A DNA stretch of 53,151 nucleotides, taken from NCBI RefSeq assembly GCF_000513275.1, contig NZ_CBVJ010000070.1:1-53151 (forward strand), read 5' to 3'. Source of the stretch: Paenibacillus gorillae (GTDB lineage: Bacteria > Bacillota > Bacilli > Paenibacillales > Paenibacillaceae). The notes under the pieces were generated by a model. The model had not been told where the DNA came from and ran no database searches. It worked only from the letters and a program-made list of their open reading frames with translations. Below are positions 1 to 9,401 of this stretch, one piece after another. How positions within the stretch are numbered: the first letter of the stretch is position 1; each line of letters begins with the position of its first letter. A program made the translations under genes and the position numbers.

Positions 1-480
1 CTTCTGCTTTTTAATATCTCATAGCACGTAAGATATTCGCCTATTTCACCAATTATTTGGGACTTACTTCGACTAACCATAGCATGTTTCCTACCCTTAC
101 ACTGTTTTAATCAAAACTAAAAGTCCGAGATAACCCGTTCGCATGTGAACTTGTTGAGTTATCTTACTCTATTGATCTTGGACTATTCGCGTATATATCA
201 AACTATTTCGAAGGAGGGAAGAAGAGCATAGTTCTTCGTTGATTATCCAAATGCAATGACAAAATACTTACTGTTGATCCCCGCGCTTCCAACACGGTTA
301 GATTAGATCATGTGGCTTTGGTTGAGAGGACTTGAGTTTCCACGATATTGCTATCAAGCTTTTCTCAATCTCTTCTCTGCTCACCTAATGTATCCACTAT
401 TTCACTGTCTCCATAGTGCTACTACGAGACTTTTCACATAGAGAGGCCGCGCCACTTGTGACGCAGCCTCTCTAAGCTGT
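1..480. other. AT-rich non-coding stretch left of res
   Basis: I see no convincing gene in this stretch. The only notable structure is at 122-184. AGTCC (122-126) can pair with GGACT (180-184). AGATAAC (128-134) can pair with GTTATCT (158-164), and inside that GTTC (137-140) can pair with GAAC (147-150). These nested pairings could be a folded RNA or a decayed terminator. It matches no family I know, and the pairings could be chance. Confidence 0.4.
440..474 (-). terminator. Hairpin downstream of res
   Basis: The arms AGAGAGGC and GCCTCTCT, extended by GCG/CGC pairs, form a GC-rich hairpin a few bases after the res stop codon. No clear U-tract follows on the minus strand, so it may be an inefficient terminator or a transcript-end stabiliser. 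Confidence 0.5.
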
Positions 481-2991
481 TTAATATGATTGCATTGAAT
501 CAAAGCGCAACACTCTATCCAAAATATTTTTATCATGTGTTTCATCGTACTCAACAGTCATCCAACGATCCTCATTTTCCCAGTATAACATCATTACCTT
601 TTTGTATTCTGGGTGTACTGCCTGAGCTTTTAATTGAGCATTTTGATTTTCATCATTAATTACTCGTTTAACCTCTACTAATAAAATTCCATTCCCTCTA
701 GCCCGATTCTTTATTCCTACAATGAAATCAGGATAAAAGTTAGGCTGACCAGGAAGTGGTAAACATACTGAATAGTCTTTTCGCGGAAGATTCCTATGCC
801 ACCACACTATGATATCATCTAGGTCGTTATCCATTTCTTCTGCAAATGCAGTTTCCCAAGTATTTAAATCACTTGGATAGACTCCATATATATTCAACCG
901 TGAATAAGCAAGTTCATGGTCAGCCATGATGAAGTCAGGAATGAAACTTGCGTTTTCCACTTCAGTGTTGAGAGCAATCGCTTCATCCACAGCTTTCTTC
1001 AACGCCTCAGGGCGTAGAACTAATATTTTATGGAGACCTTCTCTAACCTTATCGGGAGTAGTCATGTGCAACCATCCCATACGCTCTAACTCATTTTGAA
1101 GTTTAGCAGCCAGTGCTGCATGTAAGGAACGAATATCTATAATTCCATCCCTATTAGTACTAAATAATGATTGTTGGGCTAGCTTGTCAATCTCCACTTG
1201 CGCTAATAATGCATTAATCTCATGAGGCCTATCCCTTCGACCTTCAAATATCTCAGTTTGCTCCATAAGTATCCTAGTAGCGCTTTGTTGTGTGGCAGAT
1301 AAGGTCCTTTCATCAAATACAAACTTGTTCACTATTTCTGTTAATATCTTCGAGTTATCCAATGAAACAACTGCTCTTTTAAATTGCCTTGGGTAGCTTA
1401 TATCTGTACGTAATCGATATGTGTATGATGAAGGGGATCTTCCAGCAGCTTCAGTCGCTCCAGCAGTTCCTATGTGTCCATCAGGTTCAATAGATAAAGT
1501 AGTACTATACGGACCTATAGCTTCATTAACGAAACCCCAAGAATTAAAAAGGTCAAACTGATAGGCTTTCTCTTCACTTGCGTTACTTGTTGGACTATCT
1601 ACTTCTACTGCCTCTGTATGTCCCGATGCTTCTTCCTGTTCAGCAGTAAACAGAGAAATCTGTCCATTATTAACGTAGTGCACATCGTTATCGATAGCAA
1701 CCACATCTGTCGTACGCGTTAAAGGAGCTAGTTCGCTCTTAATTGCATTGATTCGTTGTGCTGCACTTGTTAAACCTGTTTGTCCTTCTTTATCTGATAA
1801 AAATACGTATCCATACTTTAACTGTTTGGGGATAGTAATATCACCTTGCAACCTTTTGTCAACTCGCATTATCCGCCCAACGATTTGTATACCAAAATCA
1901 GAATCCCGACTTGTTCTCATTGACACAAGAGTAAAGGCACGAGGAGCATCAAAACCAGTTGCAACAGACATTTTGAATATCAAAGCTTCCACACTTTCAT
2001 CGTGAGCAATCGCTATCAAGTGTGGATCAGGTTCATCCGCCGTATGTACTCTTATGTTCTCTGTTCTAAATCCAAACTCATGTAGCCAATTAGTGATCTG
2101 CTTAATACTATCCTCACTAGAATCTGCCTGAATTAGCAGTAACGGCGTTATATTTTGCCCTTGGTCAGCAAGTATTTGCTTAATTTCTCTGTGCGTTCTA
2201 ACACCGCACTGTAGTGCAGTCTTTCGGAAATCAATCAAGCCGCTAATATTCGTGTTTGCTTTAAAAACGGCAACCTTAACACCACTTTTTAGTAGCCCAG
2301 CATCGATAGCTTGCTGCCTTGAAACAGAAATACGATGTACATATTTGATATCATGAGATTGTATAAAGTTATCAACATCTACGTCTTTTGGTGTGGCAGT
2401 TGCCATGATCGTAACATCTGGATTTATTACATCCTTGTAGAAGGAAAACGCTTGGCTTTGCCCTCTGAACGAGTGATGCGACTCATCAACTACTACACCA
2501 ATATGAAATCCTGCTTTTTTAGCGTACACTATCATTTCATCAATTGAGGGCATGGTCTCTGTGTTCTGCCTGACTTTACGACTTTCCGCATTGGAAACTG
2601 CGACACTTGACCATGTTGTAATAAATACATCTCCGCTTCTTAAATTTGCTACATGCCTCTCAGTGTCAACGGACTTGGCTGTTAATTTAGGGAATTCCGC
2701 CTTGACCGTATTAGTAGCTTGATCAATCAACCCACTAAATGGTGCAAACCAAAACCACAAAATCTTATGTTTCTTACTGAGCTTCTCCATTGTGCAGCCA
2801 GCCATCAATGTTTTTCCTGTTCCTGTGGGAGCCTCAAATAATAAACAGCCTTTGTGTGCAACTATTGTTTTTTTCTGTGCATCAAAAGTCACAGATAATC
2901 TTACTTTTTCGATTTCCGATAAACAATCTGATAGTACTGAGTAAGCATTGTCAATGGCAGCTAGTTGAAATCCCTTTGGCACAATACTCAT
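481..2991 (-). CDS. res: Type III restriction enzyme Res subunit (helicase-endonuclease)
   Basis: This is the ATP-dependent DNA-translocating and cleaving subunit of a Type III restriction-modification system. It works in complex with the Mod protein encoded just upstream. Visible features are a Walker A motif (APTGTGKT, about residues 54-61), a DESH box (VVVDESHH, near residue 170), motif III (MATATPK), and near the C-terminus YPDFIVG followed by LLVEVKR, which fits a PD-(D/E)XK nuclease. I start it at the ATG at 2991. A GGAGG lies 11 bases upstream, and the mod stop TAG is separated from this ATG by a single base (TAGGATG), so translation is probably coupled. A TTG at 3018 would add nine residues but has a worse context. 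The length of about 836 aa is normal for the family. All key motifs are present, so it is probably functional. Confidence 0.92.
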   Translation of the reverse strand: MSIVPKGFQLAAIDNAYSVLSDCLSEIEKVRLSVTFDAQKKTIVAHKGCLLFEAPTGTGKTLMAGCTMEKLSKKHKILWFWFAPFSGLIDQATNTVKAEFPKLTAKSVDTERHVANLRSGDVFITTWSSVAVSNAESRKVRQNTETMPSIDEMIVYAKKAGFHIGVVVDESHHSFRGQSQAFSFYKDVINPDVTIMATATPKDVDVDNFIQSHDIKYVHRISVSRQQAIDAGLLKSGVKVAVFKANTNISGLIDFRKTALQCGVRTHREIKQILADQGQNITPLLLIQADSSEDSIKQITNWLHEFGFRTENIRVHTADEPDPHLIAIAHDESVEALIFKMSVATGFDAPRAFTLVSMRTSRDSDFGIQIVGRIMRVDKRLQGDITIPKQLKYGYVFLSDKEGQTGLTSAAQRINAIKSELAPLTRTTDVVAIDNDVHYVNNGQISLFTAEQEEASGHTEAVEVDSPTSNASEEKAYQFDLFNSWGFVNEAIGPYSTTLSIEPDGHIGTAGATEAAGRSPSSYTYRLRTDISYPRQFKRAVVSLDNSKILTEIVNKFVFDERTLSATQQSATRILMEQTEIFEGRRDRPHEINALLAQVEIDKLAQQSLFSTNRDGIIDIRSLHAALAAKLQNELERMGWLHMTTPDKVREGLHKILVLRPEALKKAVDEAIALNTEVENASFIPDFIMADHELAYSRLNIYGVYPSDLNTWETAFAEEMDNDLDDIIVWWHRNLPRKDYSVCLPLPGQPNFYPDFIVGIKNRARGNGILLVEVKRVINDENQNAQLKAQAVHPEYKKVMMLYWENEDRWMTVEYDETHDKNILDRVLRFDSMQSY

Positions 2992-2992
2992 C

Positions 2993-4909
2993 CTACTGAA
3001 TACCTCCGAAGCGCTCAATTAAAACATCAGGTAAATTTTGTATATAAATATGCTCACTGTGTATCTTTTGTTTAAGTAAACCTGGTTGCCAAGTATAGAC
3101 AATCGTTGGAACCTTCCTCTTTTCAAATTTCATCATCGCAGCAAGGTATGATTCACTATCCAGTTGAGGAATGTAAATAATTAATAACGATTCTGTCTCA
3201 AATATTTGAATTGGACTTTTATGAAGAAACGGAGTAATAGAGTCTGCGTGCATTTGTTGAAGCGCGTACCAAATCTGGTCATGATTTATATCAAGGTATA
3301 AATTGTTATGCGGTATCCTTTGGGTTTTAAAATATGCAAACGATCCCCCAAGACCTTCGACCTTCTGAATACCTTTAGCGGTACGCCAACTATACCCCTC
3401 AATGGCAGCGCGTAATCTTTTCGCGGTAATATCACGGCAAACATTTTTATCAGGGTCAGCTATAGTAGCTTCTGTACTGGACACAAGAATATACCTTCTA
3501 TCACCATCATCTTCTGCGTTAACCTCCATTACTGCATGGCCAGTCGTCCCACTTCCAGCAAAGAAGTCCAGTATAATATCATTTGAACTGGAGTCTGTAC
3601 TCTGACGAACTAGCGACTTTATTAAAGAGAGCGGTTTAGGGTATTGGAAATCCTTGTTCCCTACCATTTTCGATAGTAAACTAGTTCCCTCGCTTGTATA
3701 GCCCACTGTAAAAGCAACTACTTCTTCTAAGTCTACTTCTTCTAATTCAACCTTCTTCATTGATGACGGAAGGACCCAAGTAGATAACGGTTTGTCCGTC
3801 TTCTTAATCTCAGAAACAAATCGTTTCAATCTGGGTTTTCCCATACCAATCTTTTTGCCAATCCAAAACTCCAAAGGAGGAATATTCTCTAATATCCTCG
3901 CATCTGCAGTACCATTCACAATTTCTTCTTTAAGCACGTCGTATCGCTCGTACACTCTTAAATTATGTGGCGCCGAACCATTTTCCAACGCCTCATATAA
4001 TTCTTCCAGAGAGTTGTAAGTGACAGTCTGTTCATTAGCAGGCCATGATATACGATCTTCCTCAACAAGTTCCTCCATATACTTTGTCCGTATTTTTTTA
4101 CCAGCTTTTGCTCTTGCTATGGTTGCAAATCGCCATACACTGTCTGGATCACATGGATACCATGTATCAGTTACAGGATTAAATATTTGATAGTAGGATT
4201 CTGGTCTTTGTTTAATATCTTTCCCTTGATTTAGTGGTCCGTCCACCCATGGGCCTCGGTCATCTCCATCATCAGTAGCCTTTGACCAATCTTTATTAAT
4301 CCCTGCGAAAGTGAATCCTGGGTTAGCGTAGCATAATATATATTCATGGTCTTCACTTACAAACCAATTCTTTTCATCATTCGCACCACTTCTTCTTCTC
4401 CAAACAAAGGTACATACTTTCTTACCAGGAAATACTTGTTCCATTAGTAGTGATAGATGTGAGTACTCTTCTTCACCAATTGAAACAAAAATGACACCGT
4501 CAACAGATAAAAGGTCTTTGGCAAGTTCAAGACGGCGATAGAGATATTCAAGCCATTTGGAATGCCTCCAAGCATCTTCCTTATCGACGAACCGATCGTT
4601 GTAGATGAAGTCTTTGTTCCCTGTGTTATATGGTGGATCTATATAGATACATTTCACACGACCTTTATAAGCTATATTTAAATAACGTAACGCATCAAAA
4701 TTATCCCCTTCGATTAGCAAGTTATCATAAGGAGCTTCTCCTAGACTATAGTTCTGCTCAAAGTCGAACGTTACAAAATCATTATTCAGACTCTTTTCAT
4801 GCTCTAGTTCATCTCGCTCCCATACAAGTCCAATCTTTCTTGAAGAATCACGACTTAATAACAATGAAACAAGCTCTTCCTTAGATAAATGATCATATTT
4901 TGTATTCAA
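2993..4909 (-). CDS. mod: Type III DNA N6-adenine methyltransferase Mod subunit
   Basis: This protein modifies adenines in the recognition sequence and supplies the target specificity for the Res complex. The order of motifs is that of a beta-class N6-adenine methyltransferase. The catalytic DPPYNTGNKDF (motif IV) comes early, then a long variable target-recognition region, then the AdoMet-binding motif DFFAGSGTTGHAV (motif I). The conserved N-terminal segment KYDHLSKEEL is typical of Mod proteins. I choose the TTG at 4909 because GGAGAGG lies 9 bases upstream and the protein then begins at the conserved segment (about 638 aa). The longer reading from TTG 4984 has no ribosome binding site. 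The stop codon abuts the res start. The target-recognition region cannot be read for specificity by eye. Confidence 0.92.
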   Translation of the reverse strand: MNTKYDHLSKEELVSLLLSRDSSRKIGLVWERDELEHEKSLNNDFVTFDFEQNYSLGEAPYDNLLIEGDNFDALRYLNIAYKGRVKCIYIDPPYNTGNKDFIYNDRFVDKEDAWRHSKWLEYLYRRLELAKDLLSVDGVIFVSIGEEEYSHLSLLMEQVFPGKKVCTFVWRRRSGANDEKNWFVSEDHEYILCYANPGFTFAGINKDWSKATDDGDDRGPWVDGPLNQGKDIKQRPESYYQIFNPVTDTWYPCDPDSVWRFATIARAKAGKKIRTKYMEELVEEDRISWPANEQTVTYNSLEELYEALENGSAPHNLRVYERYDVLKEEIVNGTADARILENIPPLEFWIGKKIGMGKPRLKRFVSEIKKTDKPLSTWVLPSSMKKVELEEVDLEEVVAFTVGYTSEGTSLLSKMVGNKDFQYPKPLSLIKSLVRQSTDSSSNDIILDFFAGSGTTGHAVMEVNAEDDGDRRYILVSSTEATIADPDKNVCRDITAKRLRAAIEGYSWRTAKGIQKVEGLGGSFAYFKTQRIPHNNLYLDINHDQIWYALQQMHADSITPFLHKSPIQIFETESLLIIYIPQLDSESYLAAMMKFEKRKVPTIVYTWQPGLLKQKIHSEHIYIQNLPDVLIERFGGIQ

Positions 4910-5087
4910 ATCGGTGCACCTCTCCACATTTAAGTCAGTACTGTTGTTAGTTCGACAAAATATTCGATTTTCCCTTTTTATCAATTATTGCTGGTTGAAA
5001 GTACCATTGTGAAAATTAACGTAATCTCCTGTTTATTATAAATAAAAATCTTTACTAATAACCACTCCCACAGTTTGCAAGCGATTC

Positions 5088-5402
5088 CTAACGGCAAAAG
5101 GTCAGGTTCCCTCTTAGTTTGTGACAGGCATCTGACTTTGTTTCAAACCCTGGAATAGCCCATTCAACTTGAAAATCAACGGTATCTTGATGAGTTGACA
5201 ATTGCTCAGCAAGATCGGATGGTATTTGCAGACCAGTGTCGGTCATCCAAGCTTTAGCAAGCTCAAGATTAGCTCTGTGTCCATCCTTTAAGTGCTTTTT
5301 ACCACTAGTTGGGAGAGCGTGAGCTAACCAGTCAAGAGTATGTATTATTGAACCACTCTGACTTTTAATTATCAAGGAATCATCGCCGCCTTTTTCTACC
5401 AT
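5088..5402 (-). CDS. Small unknown protein upstream of mod
   Basis: This encodes about 104 residues and lies 178 bases upstream of the mod start on the same strand. I cannot assign a function. The central block (DWLAHALPTSGKKHLKDGHR, then LELAKAW) looks like a conserved soluble domain found in uncharacterised bacterial proteins, but I cannot name it securely. No ribosome binding site precedes the ATG at 5402. An upstream ATG at 5446 opens a short frame (MENTLEKGNCYFF) that would join this one if the T7 run near 5407-5413 had one more base. The gene may therefore be 5'-truncated by a frameshift, in line with the decay of the nearby integrase. It could be a restriction-island accessory or a gene remnant. 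Confidence 0.45.
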   Translation of the reverse strand: MVEKGGDDSLIIKSQSGSIIHTLDWLAHALPTSGKKHLKDGHRANLELAKAWMTDTGLQIPSDLAEQLSTHQDTVDFQVEWAIPGFETKSDACHKLRGNLTFCR

Positions 5403-5559
5403 TCGACAAAAAAATAGCAGTTACCCTTCTCAAGAGTATTTTCCATGTTAATTCGATGCGAATCATTCGTATAGATGACACTTAGCACATCTTACTCAAA
5501 CGAAAACAAGAGTCTCATTGATAAAAGCAGTATTAATCTTTAATCTTAGGTTGGCTAAT

Positions 5560-6379
5560 AAGACCATATTCATTCTCAAACCCTCTGAACTCGGTAAGCT
5601 TCCGTCATACAGAACCGATCTCGTACTTGCCTACCTTCATCGAAGAATCTGGATTGTCGCGGCACACCTGGATATTCATAAGATCTTGAAAAGCGCGTTT
5701 GAAGCCGCAAGCGTAAATATGTTTTCTCCAATCCAGTGAAAAATGCTGAGACGCCGAAGGTCGATAAGAAGGAAATGACTGTATAGGCCGTTCAAGAAGT
5801 ACAAAAGTTCTTGAAGTAGCTAAGGAACATCGCTTATATCTTTCCTTCTGGCGCTCACGACAGGAATGCGACAGAGTGAAATCCTTGGAGTCAGATGGAG
5901 GGATATTGACTTTGAGAACGATACGATTAGTATCAGACAGACTTTATGCATAATGGAAAGAAATTGGTACCTCTTACAAAGACTAAAACAAGTACGCGAA
6001 CGATTTCGCTGGATAGCCGTGTATTAGAGGCATTGCAAAGCATAAGCGAATCATTGCGAAAGAGATGCTAGCGATAAGACCGATCTATCAAAATAAGGAT
6101 TAGTCGTGTGTACAGCATTTGGTACGCAATGTCCTGCGCAATTCTACAACCTTATCAAGAAGGCAGATGTATCGAAGATCAGGTTCCACGATTTACGGCA
6201 TACTGTCGCCACTCTATGCTAAAGGGGGAGATCAATCCGAAGGTTGTAAAGGAAATACTCGGTCACTCCGATGTCCGAACCACACTGGATATCTACAGAC
6301 ATGTATTGCCGAGCATCCATAAGAAAACATCACAGAAGTTCGGAAACATGCTATTCGATCAAGCTAATATCGCACTATG
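5560..6379 (+). pseudogene. Decayed phage-type tyrosine integrase
   Basis: Pieces of one tyrosine recombinase can be read across the three forward frames. They are a core-binding helix (DIHKILKSAFEAASVNM, near 5670-5720), a linker (NPVKNAETPKVDKKEMTV) ending in an in-frame TAG, VLEVAKEHRLYLS, then LALTTGMRQSEILGVRW with the first catalytic Arg. Next come KTKTSTRTISLDSRVLEAL, RFHDLRHTVATL carrying the HxLRH box, and after another frame change VVKEILGHSDVRTTLDIYRH with the final Tyr. At least four frame changes or stops separate the pieces, so no active protein is made. The gene points toward the 3' end of tRNA-Ala 240 bases away, as expected for an integrase at its attachment site. Confidence 0.88.
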
Positions 6380-6577
6380 AAGGGGTTTGCTCGTATAACG
6401 ATGCTGATCAAGCGGAAAAAGCCCTTTTTCTATGCATGGAAACCGTAAACATTTGTGATCACTAATGAAGAAAAACTTTGGTGAGCACGGACGTGATCAC
6501 TGGGGATTTTGGCACTATCTGTTCGCTCATGCTGTTCTGAATCAATGATGTTCGAAACGTGATAACTACAGAAGAAG

Positions 6578-6608
6578 ACAAAAAAAACCCTTATGTATCG
6601 AGGGTTTG
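6578..6608 (-). terminator. Terminator of tRNA-Ala
   Basis: On the minus strand AAACCCT and AGGGTTT form a stem about ten bases after the tRNA CCA end, followed by a run of eight T. This is a standard Rho-independent terminator. Confidence 0.85.
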
Positions 6609-6617
6609 TAGGTGATT

Positions 6618-6693
<76 letters not shown>

Positions 6694-7230
6694 ATGTTCA
6701 AACGAATTTAACAGTGTAACCGCTTATTTTCAAACGAAAGCAGCGACAATTTTTATATTAGCACGCTGCCATTATCGAAGTCAATAGTGCTGGAAAACTT
6801 CTCCTTGAGGGGAATTTGCTCGATAATAGGTTTTAATGCTCATTTGAAGTAGTGCATCAATGACAGCAAGTCAAAACAATACTGTCAGAATCTCTTCCCC
6901 CTCTTGATTATCCAACCTACTCGAATAAGCGAGCTATTTTCCTTATCGCGAAATTCATTTCCGCCCTTATGAACTTTTAATCCTTAACCTCGATTCAAAC
7001 GTCTTTCCCCCAAGAAATAAAGAAATTAGTTACTCAACAAAGCAAAAAAGTTACATTAGCGCATCACGTCAAAGTCCGATCACCCGAACAATCTCCCACC
7101 GACTAAAATCACCTCTCCAAAGCTGTGCACGAAGCCCTTCATTATCTCCTACAATGAACTGCCCTCTTTTACGCCAGCACAACTTCGCTCCAGAGTCCTC
7201 AATCAATCCCCCATCCCATACCCGGACACA
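6694..7230. other. Non-coding gap between tRNA-Ala and nrdR
   Basis: No open reading frame with a ribosome binding site and no named RNA is visible here. The stretch immediately right of 6693 must hold the tRNA promoter. The hexamer TACACT on the minus strand about 20 bases before the tRNA could be its -10, but I could not find a good -35. Confidence 0.4.
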
Positions 7231-7268
7231 ACAAAAATAAGCAGCATGCGCATCGCATGCTGCTTATT
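7231..7268 (-). terminator. Strong terminator after nrdR
   Basis: Perfect 15-bp arms (AATAAGCAGCATGCG and its complement, 7236-7250 and 7254-7268) enclose a 3-base loop. On the minus strand they run into TTTTT, about 55 bases past the nrdR stop. Confidence 0.9.
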
Positions 7269-7322
7269 CTCAATCCCTTTCAAATCCGCTTACTCTCTGC
7301 CTTCCCCTAACTCTTCCCGCTC

Positions 7323-7802
7323 CTACCCCTGCCCATTCCCATTCAACGGGTGCTTGGACAGCAGGCTGTTCAATTCCTTCATGAACATATCGATGTCCTT
7401 AAACTGGCGGTATACGGACGCGAAGCGGACGTAAGCTACTTCATCGACCGGATAGAGCTGGCCCATGACGATCTCGCCGATATCACGGCTTTCCACTTCG
7501 GCCAGCGCTGTGGTGCGGAGCTCCTTCTCTACTTCGGAGACGATAACCTCCAGGTTCTCAACCGACACCGGGCGCTTCTCGCAGGCGCGGATCAATCCGC
7601 GCAAAATTTTGTCGCGGCTGAATTCTTCGCGGCTGCCGTCCTTCTTGATAACGATCAGCGGCGTTTCCTCGATCATCTCGAACGTTGTGAAGCGGCGGCT
7701 GCACCGCTCGCATTCTCTGCGGCGGCGGATCGACTTGTTCTCGTTGGCTGGACGCGAGTCAAGAACCTTCGTGCCGGAGTTGTCGCAATAAGGGCATTTC
7801 AT
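7323..7802 (-). CDS. nrdR: Transcriptional repressor NrdR
   Basis: NrdR is a nucleotide-sensing repressor of ribonucleotide reductase genes. It has an N-terminal zinc ribbon (CPYC at residues 3-6 and CERC around 31-34) followed by an ATP-cone domain ([20 protein letters not shown]). The start at 7802 gives the canonical opening MKCPYCD and 159 residues, the usual family size. AAGGAAG lies 8 bases upstream. A longer reading to 7877 would add 25 non-conserved residues and run into the divergent ssp promoter. It is single-copy core machinery and closely followed by a strong terminator. No NrdR-box-regulated target is in the window. Confidence 0.96.
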   Translation of the reverse strand: MKCPYCDNSGTKVLDSRPANENKSIRRRRECERCSRRFTTFEMIEETPLIVIKKDGSREEFSRDKILRGLIRACEKRPVSVENLEVIVSEVEKELRTTALAEVESRDIGEIVMGQLYPVDEVAYVRFASVYRQFKDIDMFMKELNSLLSKHPLNGNGQG

Positions 7803-7852
7803 ATCCATCACTTCCTTCTGGGCTAGAATTATTATTTTTTCCATACGTTTCC

Positions 7853-7883
7853 TGTAATGAAGTTTGAAATTTCGCACATAATA
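7853..7883 (+). promoter_or_regulatory. Candidate forespore sigma-G promoter of ssp
   Basis: TGTAAT (7853-7858) and CATAATA (7877-7883) are separated by 18 bases and resemble the sigma-G pattern TGAATA-N17/18-CATACTA. They lie about 30 bases before the spore-protein start. Forespore transcription is established for this gene family; the exact promoter is inferred from the match. Confidence 0.6.
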
Positions 7884-7912
7884 CTTTTACCAACCGCAAG
7901 GAGGTGACAAAC

Positions 7913-8116
7913 ATGAGCAACAGCAACCAACTAGTTGTACCACAAGCATCCGCAGCGCTTGACCAACTGAAATATGAGGTGGCTCAAGAGCTGGGAATCG
8001 CGTTTCCGCAAGACGGATACGGCGGTAACCTGCTGACTAAAGATGCTGGCTACATCGGCGGCAACATCACTCGTCGTCTGGTGCAAATCGCCGAGCAATC
8101 CCTTGCCGGTAAATAA
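7913..8116 (+). CDS. ssp: Alpha/beta-type small acid-soluble spore protein
   Basis: These 67 residues coat DNA in the dormant spore and protect it from UV and heat; during germination they are degraded as an amino-acid source. The family signature is clear: ALDQLKYEVAQELGI near the N-terminus, with the germination protease cleavage region, and GYIGGNITRRLVQIAEQ near the C-terminus. The ATG at 7913 follows AAGGAGGTG at the ideal distance; an upstream GTG lies inside that ribosome binding site and is rejected. It is the only plus-strand gene in the housekeeping block, divergent from nrdR, which suggests independent forespore expression. Confidence 0.97.
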   Translation: MSNSNQLVVPQASAALDQLKYEVAQELGIAFPQDGYGGNLLTKDAGYIGGNITRRLVQIAEQSLAGK

Positions 8117-8140
8117 TGATTTCATCAGTCATGTATAACT

Positions 8141-8200
8141 AGAGGCTTTGGCTTGTCCCGTCCTGAAGCGGCGCGGATCGGCCAAAGCTTCTTCTATTTG
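8141..8200 (+). terminator. Terminator of ssp
   Basis: AGGCTTTGGC (8143-8152) and GCCAAAGCTT (8181-8190) form a stem with one wobble pair, followed by the pyrimidine-rich CTTCTATTTG. It lies between the convergent ssp and transglycosylase genes and could serve both strands. Confidence 0.7.
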
Positions 8201-8221
8201 CAAAGGGAATAATCATCTAGG

Positions 8222-8788
8222 CTACATATCGGGATAAAGGTCTTTGTATTTATTATAGTAATAAATGACTTTTTGTACATAGTGCCGGGTTTCGCCAAAA
8301 GGAATGAGATTTACCGTCTCCTCACGTCCGTCCCAGCGCCCGGAATCGAGCCATTTGCGCACATTGCCGGGTCCGGCGTTATACGCGGCGATTGCCGCAA
8401 TTTTATTTTGCCCGAATTGCTTATGCAAAGATTGCAAATACCAGGTGCCGATTTCGATGCTGACATCCGGCCGATGCTGCAAAATTTCCGGCGTCACCTT
8501 CTCGAAGCCAGCTCTTTCTACGATCCAATCCGCCGTATCCGGCATGATCTGCATTAAACCTAATGCACCTTTAGATGATACTTTGCCATTAGAGAAATTA
8601 GTCTCGGCCCTGATAATGGCAGCTACCAGATGGGGATCAACCTTATAATTAGAAGCGCTGGCCCGGATGTCCTCCCGGAATTGTACCGGGTACATCCATC
8701 TGGCCATCCAATCCGAATTCAGAAACAGCATACCGATGAAGCCGATGAGCAGCACGAGAAACACTCGTTTCTTCAGCAGCCACCTCAT
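8222..8788 (-). CDS. Lytic transglycosylase (Slt family), membrane-anchored
   Basis: This protein cleaves peptidoglycan glycan strands outside the membrane, forming 1,6-anhydro ends. A single N-terminal membrane segment (VFLVLLIGFIGMLFL) anchors an SLT domain. The catalytic Glu is in IIRAETNFS, followed by GALGLMQIMPDTA and AAYNAGPGNVRKW, the three hallmark blocks. The start at 8788 gives 188 residues and a 4-base ATGA overlap with the coaE stop, so it is probably translated with coaE. A longer frame to 8866 would bury this overlap and begin inside coaE. In related Firmicutes such SLT proteins often sit next to coaE. The exact physiological role, such as sporulation or wall turnover, cannot be read from sequence. 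Confidence 0.93.
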   Translation of the reverse strand: MRWLLKKRVFLVLLIGFIGMLFLNSDWMARWMYPVQFREDIRASASNYKVDPHLVAAIIRAETNFSNGKVSSKGALGLMQIMPDTADWIVERAGFEKVTPEILQHRPDVSIEIGTWYLQSLHKQFGQNKIAAIAAYNAGPGNVRKWLDSGRWDGREETVNLIPFGETRHYVQKVIYYYNKYKDLYPDM

Positions 8789-9384
8789 AGCAGACCCTGG
8801 CTTTTCCAGAAAAGATCGATCTGGCGGCTTGTCTCCTCCAGCGTTCCGCTGTTGTCGATGACCCAATCCGCACGCGGCTTCTTCTCTTCAATATCCATTT
8901 GAAGCTTGACCCTGCGCTGCGCCTCATCCGCATCAATAGCGTTGCGAAGCATCAGACGCTCAAGCTGCAGCTTCTCCGGTACGTAAGCGACCATAATGCC
9001 ATCGTATAACGAAGCTTGTCCGGTTTCGTACAAAAGCGGGATATCCGCTACGACTAGCTTTTGCGGAAATTCGATTTCGTATTGCTTAATCCGCTGCTGC
9101 ATTCTGGTACGAATGGCGGGATGAAGAATCCCCTCCAGCTGCGCCAGCTTATCCTTGTTATTGAATACGATCGCACCCAGCGCCTTGCGGTCCAGCGTAC
9201 CATCTTCCTTATGTATAACGGCTTGTCCGAACGCAGAGGCGACCGCCTCTAAAGCCGGTTCACCGGGCATAACAACCTCTCTCGCCACCTGATCCGCATC
9301 GACCAGCAGCGCACCGCGCTCCACTAGCATGGAGGCAACGGTGCTTTTGCCAGTAGCGATACCGCCGGTTAAACCGATCTTCAT
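8785..9384 (-). CDS. coaE: Dephospho-CoA kinase
   Basis: This enzyme phosphorylates the 3'-hydroxyl of dephospho-CoA, the last step of coenzyme A synthesis in the cytoplasm. The P-loop GGIATGKST is at residues 7-15, DADQVAREV follows, and the substrate-site segment VVADIPLLYETG lies mid-protein. The length of 199 residues is typical. It lies 17 bases after ytaF and overlaps the transglycosylase start by four bases, consistent with a polA-mutM-ytaF-coaE operon. Confidence 0.96.
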   Translation of the reverse strand: MKIGLTGGIATGKSTVASMLVERGALLVDADQVAREVVMPGEPALEAVASAFGQAVIHKEDGTLDRKALGAIVFNNKDKLAQLEGILHPAIRTRMQQRIKQYEIEFPQKLVVADIPLLYETGQASLYDGIMVAYVPEKLQLERLMLRNAIDADEAQRRVKLQMDIEEKKPRADWVIDNSGTLEETSRQIDLFWKSQGLL

Positions 9385-9401
9385 AAGCCTTCACCCCGTT
9401 C

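Noticed and set aside
6108..6380. Intact small integrase gene
   Set aside because: It is only the last frame of a larger gene whose other parts lie in different frames; the HxLRH box is out of frame with it.
7350..7826. Long plus-strand frame opposite nrdR
   Set aside because: It is antisense to the conserved nrdR gene, has no ribosome binding site and no family resemblance.
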